This document shows, one piece after another, positions 22,682 through 30,681 of a stretch of DNA of 64,000 nt. Position 1 is the first letter of the stretch, and every line of letters starts with the position of its first letter. Under the pieces are notes generated by a model. It did no database searches. It saw only the letters and a program-made list of their open reading frames with translations, and was not told the DNA's origin. Both the position numbers and the translations under genes were made by a program. Source of the stretch: Nitrososphaerota archaeon (lineage in GTDB: Archaea; Thermoproteota; Nitrososphaeria; Nitrososphaerales; Gagatemarchaeaceae); the NCBI GenBank assembly GCA_016200045.1, contig JACQFN010000016.1:124001-188000 (forward strand), written 5' to 3'.

Positions 22682-24688
22682 TTGTCCAGCCGCCCTCAAG
22701 AAGTCTCGAAGGAAAGGTCCCTGCCTCACACGAACGTGAAGGAGATAATCCTCGAGAACTTCATGAGCTACGAATATGCGAGGATCCCGCTCAGGGACGG
22801 CCTGAACCTCATCGTCGGCCCGAACGGGGCGGGAAAGTCGTCCGTCCTACTTGCCATCTCAGTCGCGTTCGGTCAGGCGTACACCGAGAGGTCCAGGAAA
22901 CTGTCCGACCTCATAAGGCGGGGTAAGGACATCGCGAGGGTCTCCCTTGTCTTCGACAATTCAGCCATTGACGGGAGGCGGCCGATACCCTACTCGAAGT
23001 CCGACACCTTCATGCTGAGCAGGTACCTGAGGAAGGACGGGTCGTATTGGTTCGAAGCTGACTACAAGGAGATCGACAAGAGCGAAGTGGTGAGGCTCCT
23101 CGGGGAATTCGGGATCAACCCCGACAACCTTCTGATCATAATGCACCAGGGCATGATCGAAGAGCTCGGCGCAGTGACGCCGCAGGAGCGCCTCCGGATG
23201 GTCGAGGAGGCGGTGGGGTTTGCGGAATACAGGAAGAGGATACTGTTGGCAGAGGAAGAGCTCGGCGGCCTCATCGGAGAGGAGAGCTCGCTCCTCCAGC
23301 TCATCGACAACGCCAACCAGGCTCTGGAATACTGGAAGCAGGTGTACGACAGGTATCAGGAGAAGCGAAAGCTCGCCGAGCACCGGACCCTTTTGGAGAA
23401 GGAGCTGCTCTGGAGCAGCGAGGGGAAGCTGAAGAAGGCACTGGAATCGGCGGAAGAGAAGATCACGGGGAAGACGAGGACCCTCGAAGACCTCAGGTCC
23501 CAGCAGCATGACGTAGCGGCCGATGCCGAGGCGACTCACCAGACGCTCCTCGACAAGCAGGTCGAGCTAAGGAAGCTCTACTACGCGCTGGTAAGGGCCG
23601 AGAGCGAGAAGAGCGGGGACGAGGCGGCCGCCAAGGCGTACAAGACCATGAGGGAAGACATCGAGGGCCTAGGCGACCTCGTAGAGGAGCTCCAGTCGAA
23701 AGGGCCGGAGAAGACCGCGAAGAGGCTCAAGGAGGTGGTCGAGTACGTTACAAACAAGGGCTCCGCGGCGGAGGAGGACGCAGGGCGGAGGAAGTCCGAG
23801 ATAGAGAGGGAAGTGTCCTCGCTGCAGCCCGAGATCAGCAGGACCGAGGATGTGATCAAGAGGACGACCGAGAGCTACGTGTCGCAAAGGGTGAAGTCGG
23901 AGGTGCTTTCGTACAGGATCAAAGTGACGGAGTCCGACCTGAAGGAGCTCGAGAGGAGCGCGCGCGACTACCGTTCAGAGCTGGGGAAGCTTGCCCCCGA
24001 CCTCGAGAACGCCGGGCCGAGGGTCGAGACCTCGCGGCAGCCCTACGAGGTGTCGGAGGAGCTGAAGCTCGTGTCGGCCCACCTGCAGAAGATGCAGGAC
24101 GTCCCCAACGACGCGGAAAAGATCTACAACGACTACTCGGGGAACATCGGGGAGCTGAAGGTCAAGCTCGAGCAGCTTCAGGACAACAAGAGGGCGCTCC
24201 TGGGCGAGCTGGGGCAGCGCAAGGGTGTCTGGAGGAAGGCGATGGACAACCTGATTGACACCGTCGACCCCGCCTACCAGGCGGTCCTCGGGGCCTCGGA
24301 CGCCACTGGGTTCATCAAATTCGAGGAGGGAGCCGGAATCGAGGACGCAGGGATAGCCCTGTACGTAGGTTTCAGGGGCGGAGCGCCGACCACCCTCGAC
24401 CCGTTCACTCAGAGCGGCGGAGAGCGTTCTGTCGCACTCATGGCCTTCATACTTTCCCTACAGGGGAGAATCGTATCGCCTCTCAGGGCGATGGACGAGT
24501 TTGACATCCACATGGACCCAAAGAACAGGGAAGCCATGTTCAAGATGATCCTGTCGCAGATGAAGCAGCGCGAAGCCTCGCAGTACATCGTCATCACCCC
24601 CTCCATCCTGACAGTCTTCGACAGGAACGCCCACGTCATCACCGTCCAGGCGGTCCACGGGCCCTCCGAAGTCAGGGAGCTGAAGTAG
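22682..24688 (+). CDS. Short SMC5-like ABC ATPase
   Basis: About 668 residues. N-terminal ATPase lobe: IILENFMSYEYARIPL, then Walker A GPNGAGKSS (near residue 46). The middle (about 190-530) is coiled-coil-rich without an evident hinge domain. C-terminal lobe: signature SGGERSVALM and Walker B LRAMDEFDIHMDP, then SQYIVITPSIL. This last block resembles SMC5 (SQY..ITP.LL) more than SMC1-4 or Rad50. No Zn-hook CxxC is seen. I infer a compact SMC5/6-type chromosome or repair ATPase. The frame is open far upstream, antisense to lhr, but protein-like sequence begins near TTG 22682. The 34-bp gap to the next gene suggests an operon. Confidence 0.85.
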   Translation: MSSRPQEVSKERSLPHTNVKEIILENFMSYEYARIPLRDGLNLIVGPNGAGKSSVLLAISVAFGQAYTERSRKLSDLIRRGKDIARVSLVFDNSAIDGRRPIPYSKSDTFMLSRYLRKDGSYWFEADYKEIDKSEVVRLLGEFGINPDNLLIIMHQGMIEELGAVTPQERLRMVEEAVGFAEYRKRILLAEEELGGLIGEESSLLQLIDNANQALEYWKQVYDRYQEKRKLAEHRTLLEKELLWSSEGKLKKALESAEEKITGKTRTLEDLRSQQHDVAADAEATHQTLLDKQVELRKLYYALVRAESEKSGDEAAAKAYKTMREDIEGLGDLVEELQSKGPEKTAKRLKEVVEYVTNKGSAAEEDAGRRKSEIEREVSSLQPEISRTEDVIKRTTESYVSQRVKSEVLSYRIKVTESDLKELERSARDYRSELGKLAPDLENAGPRVETSRQPYEVSEELKLVSAHLQKMQDVPNDAEKIYNDYSGNIGELKVKLEQLQDNKRALLGELGQRKGVWRKAMDNLIDTVDPAYQAVLGASDATGFIKFEEGAGIEDAGIALYVGFRGGAPTTLDPFTQSGGERSVALMAFILSLQGRIVSPLRAMDEFDIHMDPKNREAMFKMILSQMKQREASQYIVITPSILTVFDRNAHVITVQAVHGPSEVRELK

Positions 24689-24722
24689 CTCGGACTCTCG
24701 CGACCTGGAAGACGTCCTGAGG

Positions 24723-25448
24723 GTGATCGAGCTCTGCAAGAGCGTGGAAAGGTCGAGCGCCAACCCGTTCGACGTCGACATCAGGGAAAAGATAATGGTC
24801 CTGAAGAAGCGCCTCCCGGAATGGAAATTCCTCGACGAGCTCCTGCTCGACTCCGAGGCGATGCTCGAGCTGGCGCAGATCGTCAAGCTACAAGACGAGT
24901 GGCTGAAGCACAGAGCCTCCTCGCTCTACATCGACCCTCTCCTGATACAGCTGAAGGTGAAGGTACTGCCGAAGGACGCCCTCGTCGAGTCGTTCGTCAG
25001 GAGCTGGCACCCGATCGTCCAGGTCGATCAGATTTCCCCGAAGGGGCTGGAGAAGGCATTCGTCTACTGGAGGGACCTAGGCACCATGTCGGAGCGCTTC
25101 AAGGACGAGTTCGGGACGTACGGGGTCCGGCCCGGGACGATCGGTTACGAGGAGCTCATCGAACTCGGAGTGTTCACAGGGGACGAATTCGACAAGAGGC
25201 TCAAGGACCTCATGGCCGAGTTGGCCGCGGGCTCGAACGGCGAGTGGATAGACTACCGCGCATTCATCCATTCCGACAGCTTCGAGCAGACGGTCCTAAG
25301 GGCCTACCTGCTGGCGTTCCTGATCAGCGACGGCAAGGCATCCCTCCGAACCGACCCGCTGACGGGGAACATCTGGACGATGGCGCTCAGGGAGAAGGCG
25401 GGAGGGGTTCCAAAGTCGGTCGCAATCTCGGTCATCGGTGAGGCCTAG
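24723..25448 (+). CDS. Putative kleisin-like subunit of the SMC-like complex
   Basis: A 241-residue, mostly helical, charged protein starting at GTG 24723. Coding-like residues (DLEDVL) extend a few codons upstream, so a CTG start at 24705 is possible. The N-terminal NPFDVDIREK and the following DEWLKHRASSLYIDP are its clearest features; ScpA-type kleisins also begin with a short Asp-rich helical region. Size, position directly after the SMC-like gene and before a winged-helix gene match the usual SMC-kleisin-kite gene order. The assignment rests on context; sequence similarity to known kleisins is not evident by eye. Confidence 0.5.
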   Translation: MIELCKSVERSSANPFDVDIREKIMVLKKRLPEWKFLDELLLDSEAMLELAQIVKLQDEWLKHRASSLYIDPLLIQLKVKVLPKDALVESFVRSWHPIVQVDQISPKGLEKAFVYWRDLGTMSERFKDEFGTYGVRPGTIGYEELIELGVFTGDEFDKRLKDLMAELAAGSNGEWIDYRAFIHSDSFEQTVLRAYLLAFLISDGKASLRTDPLTGNIWTMALREKAGGVPKSVAISVIGEA

Positions 25449-26008
25449 TGGAGTCGCAAGAGAAGGCCCTCCTCGACCGGAAGGTCAGGAAGGCGTTCCA
25501 GGTCCTGGTACTACAGAGGGGGAGGAACCCCGGGGTGAAGGGGTGGGAACTCAAGCGTCATCTCGGCCGCGACTTCCGCAAGATAGTGCAGGTCCTTTCC
25601 GAAGACGTCTCTTCCCTGGGCCTCGAGGTCTTCGAAGTGAAAGGGGTCGACGGCACGGACGACAGTTCAAGGTTCCTGCTCAGGTTCAGAGACTCCCCCA
25701 CGATAACCGAGGCCGAGACGTCTGGGATCAGGATCGACGACCTAGCCGTCCTGGCCGCGACGATCGCATTCATCAACTCCAAGCAGGGACGGACTTCTCG
25801 ACGGGAGACTGAGCAGTTCCTAAGGGAGAAGTTCCCGAAGTGGAGGGTCGAGTACTCCCTCGACCGCTACGTGAAACGGGGGTACCTCGAGCAGGACGAC
25901 AGGACGCTCCTGCACATCGGTTGGCGGACCAGGGCCGAGGTCGACGAGAAGACCCTGATGACGATGATTCTGTCAAGAGGGGCCGACGAAGTACCTTCGC
26001 CGAAGTGA
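25448..26008 (+). CDS. Winged-helix protein, putative kite-like subunit
   Basis: A 186-residue basic protein starting at GTG 25448, sharing one base with the previous stop codon, so the two are probably translationally coupled. Two winged-helix-like units can be made out: residues 10-75 (VRKAFQVLVLQRG...GWELKRHLGRDFRKIVQVL) and 95-165 (RTSRRETEQFLREKFPKW...YVKRGYLEQD). Tandem winged-helix proteins (ScpB, MukE, Nse1/Nse3) bind kleisins in SMC complexes. I infer an equivalent role here. The 3' end overlaps the convergent second lhr gene by 36 bp. Confidence 0.5.
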   Translation: MESQEKALLDRKVRKAFQVLVLQRGRNPGVKGWELKRHLGRDFRKIVQVLSEDVSSLGLEVFEVKGVDGTDDSSRFLLRFRDSPTITEAETSGIRIDDLAVLAATIAFINSKQGRTSRRETEQFLREKFPKWRVEYSLDRYVKRGYLEQDDRTLLHIGWRTRAEVDEKTLMTMILSRGADEVPSPK

Positions 26009-28843
26009 ATCCCTCTCTCCCTCTATCACGAGCTCGATAAGGTCCTTCCCCTCCTTCTGCATCCTCGCGGCCAGCGAGGCGGCGTCCGTCAGGCGTATCC
26101 CCCGGCCGGCCATCAGCATGTCGAACGCGTGTCCGTGTTCCTTTCTTAGCTCGGCCGACTTCTTGATCGCCTCTATCTGTTTCTGCCTTTTCCCGACGAA
26201 ACCGGTCCTGCTTCTCGCCTTCATGGCGAGGGAGAATATGCTCTCGTACGAGTCTGTCGAGAGTCCCATCGCCTCCCTTTCGCACACCGGGCACTTCACG
26301 GCCCCTTCAAGGTCGCCGACCCTCTTCAGTTCGACGTAGTTCCAGCAGTGGGTGCAAACCAGGACGAGGAAGGTGTCGATCAGCCTTCCGAGTGTCGACT
26401 GGCGCAGTAGTGCCTTCAGCCGTTCGGGGGAGACTATCTCCCCTCTTCTGCTGATCTCTTCTATGCCTATCCTCGCGACTGGGGTGAGGCCCTCGTACTC
26501 GATGACCTTCACCTCGACCTCGCCGTCCCTGATTCTTCTGACCGCCTTGGCCGCTCCCTCGACGTCCAGGTCGTCGTGGAATATCATGTTCATCGCCTCC
26601 TCGTAGACCGGGGTGTCCCGCAGGGCCTCGATCAGGCCAGAGATCGAGACGCTGGCGTATTCCGCGTCCTTGGCGATCGCCCCGCACTTCTTGCCGGCGT
26701 GAATAATTCTCCGCTTGAATATCCCCGACCTCTCGACGGCCTTCTCCGTTGCTGCCTTCAGGTCGACGTCGGCGAGCTCTCTCAGCAGAGACACGACAAC
26801 TGCGGGTGTGACGTCCGCCTCGATGACCACCCGGTACGGGTCTTGATGCACAGCCACAGACAGGCCAAGCCTTTCCGAAATCCGGTATCCAAGGACCCTC
26901 GCCAGCAGCCGATTCACCTTGTGCCCGAACGCAGCCTGGAGGATCAGGTACCTGTCCCATCTCTCGACCGTCACCAGCCTCTCGGAAGGTACCGGGAGGC
27001 CTGCGGCGCGCTGCTCCGCCACCTCCTTCAGGGCTTCGAGCACTACTTCCTGCGACACGGGATACTTCTTCGCCAGCTCAGAGATGAACGCCTCCCCTCC
27101 CCCAGCGTCGAGCTCCTCGCCGTAGCGCCTCCTGATCATGCCGACCTCGGCGGCCACCTCCATCGGGACCGGTATCTCGTCCCCGACCCAGTTGGGGACC
27201 GCCCCTGTCGGGTCCTCTTCCGCCTTCACGTACACCTTGTTCCCGTAGATCTGCTCCACCCTCCAGCACCTCCCTGCCTCGACGAACTTGACCCCCACCT
27301 CCCCGTACTCCGAGACGAAGGCCTCGTCGAGCGCGCCGACGAAGTTGTCCCCCTCGAGGACGAGATACTGCCTCTCGTCCGGGATCATCGAAAGGTTGTC
27401 GAAATAGTACTGGTACAGCGGCTTCACGTCCCTGGCCCTGTAGACCCGTCCGTCAGATTCGGTGTAGTACGCGAGGCGGGGATATCTTTCCCTCATGTAG
27501 GTCAGGACCTTCTTCAGCTTCTCCCCGTCCATCTGGACGTACGAATAGCTTCGTCTGAACAGGGCCTCGATGTCCGCGATGTTCCAGCTCCCCTGCTCTA
27601 TCAGGAGCCCTGCCACCTGATGCACGGCCACGTCGTAGGGCGAAGAAAACGGCTCTAGCGGCTCGAGCTCCCCTGCCGAGGCCTTTCTGCAGAGGACCGC
27701 AGCCTCCAGGGTGTCGTCCGAGTCTTGCGTGATCACCAGACCGCTGGACACCTGCCCCACCCTGTGCCCGCTCCTCCCTACCCTCTGGATCAGCCTAGTC
27801 ACCTGCCTGGGGGAGTTGTACTGCACCACGTGGTCGAGGAAGCCTATGTCGATGCCGAGCTCCAGGCTGCTGGTGCAGATCACGCCGAGGAGCCTTCCGT
27901 CCTTGAGCCCCCTTTCGACCGCCTCCCTCGTCGCCTTGGAGAGGGAGCTGTGATGTATCCCGATTGGGTATTCAGGGTCCCAGACACGGAACCTGCTGGC
28001 GAGAGCCTCCGCCTCCGTCCTCGTGTTCGTGAAAATCAGCACCGACCTGTGCTTCTCGACCATCTCCCTGATGACCCGCAGCCTCGCGGCCACTTCGGGG
28101 AAGGAGTAGATCGCCTCGGCCAGGATCTTGTCATCGCCGGTAGCCCTCGGGGAGACCACCTTGAGGGACAGGCTCTTCTCGACTGGGACCCTGACGACCT
28201 CGCAACTCCGCCCCGCCCCGACGAGGAACTGCGCTATCTTCTCGGGTGAGCCCACGGTGGCAGAAAGCCCCACCACCTGGAACTCCCGGTCGACTGCGTC
28301 CCGCAGCCTTTCCATTGCCACGCTGAGCTGGCTTCCCCTCTTGTCTTCGGCGAGCTCGTGCACCTCGTCCACCACGACCCATCTGAGCTTCGAAAGCGCA
28401 AGCCTGATCCTCCTTCCGACAAGGAGTATCTGCAGGGTCTCCGGGGTGGTGATCAGTATGTCGGGGGGAGCGAAGCTCATGTTCGTCCTCTCCGCCTGCG
28501 AGCTGTCCCCGTGCCTGACCCCCAGTCTGATGTCGAACCTCTTGCACCACCACTGCATCCGCTCGAGCATGTCCCTGTTGAGCGCCCTCAGCGGGGTGAT
28601 GTACAGGAGCTTGGTCCCTTTCTCCCTCGACTGTCCCTCCTTCACCATCGCATCCAGAATCGGGAGGACCGCAGCCTCCGTCTTCCCCGTTCCAGTGGGG
28701 GCCATCAGGAGGGCGTTCTTCCCCGCCCTGACCAGGGGGACGAGTTTCATCTGGGGGTCGGTGGGGGTGTCGAACCCTTTCTCCTTGAGGGCCTGTATCA
28801 GGGGGGGCGAGAAGAGTCCAAAGACGTTCAGTTCCGACGTCAG
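25973..28843 (-). CDS. Lhr-family DEAD/DEAH-box helicase (copy 2)
   Basis: An Lhr helicase paralogous to 19736-22600. The first ATG (28750) lies just before Walker A (APTGTGKTEAAV) and would remove the Q-motif. In frame upstream the sequence reads LKEKGFDTPTDPQ, a normal Lhr N-terminus, back to CTG codons at 28831 and 28843 without any ATG, GTG or TTG. A CTG start is therefore likely (about 956 residues). Motif II is DEVH; motif VI is QRVGRSGHR. The C-terminal region has a CTHC...CPVC zinc finger. It is convergent with, and overlaps, the winged-helix gene. Confidence 0.9.
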   Translation of the reverse strand: MTSELNVFGLFSPPLIQALKEKGFDTPTDPQMKLVPLVRAGKNALLMAPTGTGKTEAAVLPILDAMVKEGQSREKGTKLLYITPLRALNRDMLERMQWWCKRFDIRLGVRHGDSSQAERTNMSFAPPDILITTPETLQILLVGRRIRLALSKLRWVVVDEVHELAEDKRGSQLSVAMERLRDAVDREFQVVGLSATVGSPEKIAQFLVGAGRSCEVVRVPVEKSLSLKVVSPRATGDDKILAEAIYSFPEVAARLRVIREMVEKHRSVLIFTNTRTEAEALASRFRVWDPEYPIGIHHSSLSKATREAVERGLKDGRLLGVICTSSLELGIDIGFLDHVVQYNSPRQVTRLIQRVGRSGHRVGQVSSGLVITQDSDDTLEAAVLCRKASAGELEPLEPFSSPYDVAVHQVAGLLIEQGSWNIADIEALFRRSYSYVQMDGEKLKKVLTYMRERYPRLAYYTESDGRVYRARDVKPLYQYYFDNLSMIPDERQYLVLEGDNFVGALDEAFVSEYGEVGVKFVEAGRCWRVEQIYGNKVYVKAEEDPTGAVPNWVGDEIPVPMEVAAEVGMIRRRYGEELDAGGGEAFISELAKKYPVSQEVVLEALKEVAEQRAAGLPVPSERLVTVERWDRYLILQAAFGHKVNRLLARVLGYRISERLGLSVAVHQDPYRVVIEADVTPAVVVSLLRELADVDLKAATEKAVERSGIFKRRIIHAGKKCGAIAKDAEYASVSISGLIEALRDTPVYEEAMNMIFHDDLDVEGAAKAVRRIRDGEVEVKVIEYEGLTPVARIGIEEISRRGEIVSPERLKALLRQSTLGRLIDTFLVLVCTHCWNYVELKRVGDLEGAVKCPVCEREAMGLSTDSYESIFSLAMKARSRTGFVGKRQKQIEAIKKSAELRKEHGHAFDMLMAGRGIRLTDAASLAARMQKEGKDLIELVIEGERDSLRRRYFVGPS

Positions 28844-28886
28844 AGTTTCACCCGTCCACCATCTTTCCGGAACGCGATGAGAAAAT

Positions 28887-29330
28887 CATCCTCAGACTTT
28901 GGCCTGGCGACCCGTCTCCGCCAATAAGCTTGCGGTCAAATCGGGCGAAAGGGCGACCTCGTTTCGAACGTGTCGCCTGGCGACTGGTTCTGGTAACTCA
29001 ATTGGTGCTACTTCATCTCCCTGTTAACTCGCTGGTGCTGTTCGCGGGTCATTCTTCTCCAAACCCTCAGCTGATTGAACCATCCCCACCAACGCCACGC
29101 GTAAACGCAGAGCGCGAGAACCGAAATAGGGCGGCTTCATCTCGCGTTAGGAGTTGGGGGAACGCCCCATGCACGGAGAAACCGGAGACCAAAACGAGGA
29201 CAAAGATTGCAATTCCGACCGCAGACTTCCGATAGTAGTCCTTCATGCTTAGCATCTTTCCCTGCGGCGTCAACCTTCCTTCTGCTGGCGACTAGCCTTA
29301 AATAACGGATTATAACATAAGTAATATTGC
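28887..29330. other. Intergenic region with a doubtful small membrane ORF
   Basis: About 440 bp between lhr copy 2 and the helix-turn-helix gene. On the minus strand, 29067-29246 could encode MKDYYRK followed by a hydrophobic helix (VGIAIFVLVLVSGF) and about 35 further residues. The tail does not look conserved, so it may be a small membrane peptide or a decayed gene. I see nothing else convincing. Confidence 0.3.
29297..29306 (+). promoter_or_regulatory. TATA-like box before the regulator/lipoate operon
   Basis: CTTAAATAAC centred about 29 bp before ATG 29331, with no Shine-Dalgarno in between. This fits a leaderless transcript starting at the ATG and reading into lipA and the dehydrogenase genes. 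Confidence 0.55.
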
Positions 29331-29756
29331 ATGATCAACCCGTATGAAATCGTGTCAAAGTCGGCCCTCCCCGCCCTCAGGGCGATGGTCGCGAGGCGCC
29401 TCCAGGAGGACTACCACTTCACGCAGCAGCAGGTCGCAGAAAAGCTCGGGGTCACCCAAGCTTCGGTAAGCAACTACACCCGCAAGACCAGGGGGGTCAT
29501 GGTCAACTTCGAGTCCGACCCGGCCGTCACTAGGGGGGCCGACAGGATCGCTCTGACGCTCTCAGCAAAGAACCCTGACCAAAGGGAGGCGATGAGGGAG
29601 ATGACCGACCTCTGCGACTACGTACGGGTGAACCACATGATGTGCACGCTCCACAGCGAGCTCGAGCCGGGGTTCCAGGTCGAGGGATGCTATGCCTGCG
29701 ACGGAGCCTTTTCGAGCAAAGACTTTGATAGGCTGAAGGTCCTAGTCGGCAGCTGA
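29331..29756 (+). CDS. XRE-type helix-turn-helix transcriptional regulator
   Basis: A 141-residue archaeal regulator. The helix-turn-helix is QQQVAEKLGVTQASVSNYTRK (about residues 37-57), with helix 2 and recognition helix clear. The C-terminal half has paired cysteines (MMC, CYAC), which could bind metal or form a redox switch. Its gene immediately precedes lipA (gap of one base) and heads the lipoate/2-oxoacid dehydrogenase run, so it may regulate that operon. The ligand is unknown. Confidence 0.8.
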   Translation: MINPYEIVSKSALPALRAMVARRLQEDYHFTQQQVAEKLGVTQASVSNYTRKTRGVMVNFESDPAVTRGADRIALTLSAKNPDQREAMREMTDLCDYVRVNHMMCTLHSELEPGFQVEGCYACDGAFSSKDFDRLKVLVGS

Positions 29757-29757
29757 A

Positions 29758-30642
29758 TTGCAGGTCGAGGCGAAACCGGAGTGGCTGACTGTCCAGCCTC
29801 CGGCCGGTGAAGACTACCAACAGCTGAAGGGGCTCTTCCGTTCCCTGAACCTGCACACAGTCTGCGAAGAGGCGCACTGCCCCAACGTCCATGAATGCTG
29901 GGGCGGAGGGACGGCGACACTGATGCTGATGGGGGACGTCTGCTCAAGGGCGTGCCGGTTCTGCATGGTCACCCCGGGGAAGCCTCAGGGTGCGCTCGAC
30001 CAGCTCGAGCCCGAGAACGTCGCGTTCGCCCTCTCCCAGATGGGTCTGTCATACGTGGTGCTCACCTCTGTGGACCGGGACGACCTTCCAGACGGCGGTG
30101 CCTCACACTTCGCAAGGACGATAAGGCTCGTGAAGGAGAAGAGACCCAAGATGCTCGTGGAGGTGCTGATACCCGACTTCCAGAACGACCTCGACTCGCT
30201 GCGCGCGATAGTTTCGGCGGGCCCCGATGTCGTGGCCCACAACGTGGAGACCACCATGTCGCTCACGCCTTCGGTCAGGGACCCGAGGGCCGGGTACTGG
30301 CAGTCTCTCTCCGTCCTGCGGACCCTCAAGCGTCTGGACGGCGGGCTGCACACGAAGTCCTCGATCATGGTCGGCCTCGGAGAGACGGAGGAGGAAATGC
30401 ACGTGACGATGGTACACCTGAGGAACGCTGGGGTCGACTTCCTGACTGTAGGGCAGTACCTGAGGCCTTCAGGCAGGCACCTGAAGGTGCAGGAGTTCGT
30501 CGCGCCTTCCCAGTTTGAAAAGTATCGGCTGATGGGGGAAGAGCTCGGGTTCAGGTACGTTGCGTCGGGTCCCCTCGTCAGGAGCAGCTACAGGGCCGGG
30601 GAGTTCTTCATCCGGTCCGCTGTCGAAAAAGACCGCGGCTGA
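29758..30642 (+). CDS. lipA: Lipoyl synthase
   Basis: A 294-residue radical SAM enzyme that inserts two sulfurs into a protein-bound octanoyl chain. The auxiliary cluster cysteines are CEEAHCPNVHEC (CX4CX5C, about residues 40-51), and the radical SAM motif is CSRACRFC (about 62-69). The conserved RSSY near the C-terminus (VRSSYRAGEF) supplies the serine ligand. The TTG start one base after the regulator gene fits the family length. Its neighbours are its substrates' genes (E2) and lipB. Confidence 0.95.
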   Translation: MQVEAKPEWLTVQPPAGEDYQQLKGLFRSLNLHTVCEEAHCPNVHECWGGGTATLMLMGDVCSRACRFCMVTPGKPQGALDQLEPENVAFALSQMGLSYVVLTSVDRDDLPDGGASHFARTIRLVKEKRPKMLVEVLIPDFQNDLDSLRAIVSAGPDVVAHNVETTMSLTPSVRDPRAGYWQSLSVLRTLKRLDGGLHTKSSIMVGLGETEEEMHVTMVHLRNAGVDFLTVGQYLRPSGRHLKVQEFVAPSQFEKYRLMGEELGFRYVASGPLVRSSYRAGEFFIRSAVEKDRG

Positions 30643-30681
30643 ACAGCATTCTTAAATGGCCGAAAACGTCGCAAAATCCAA

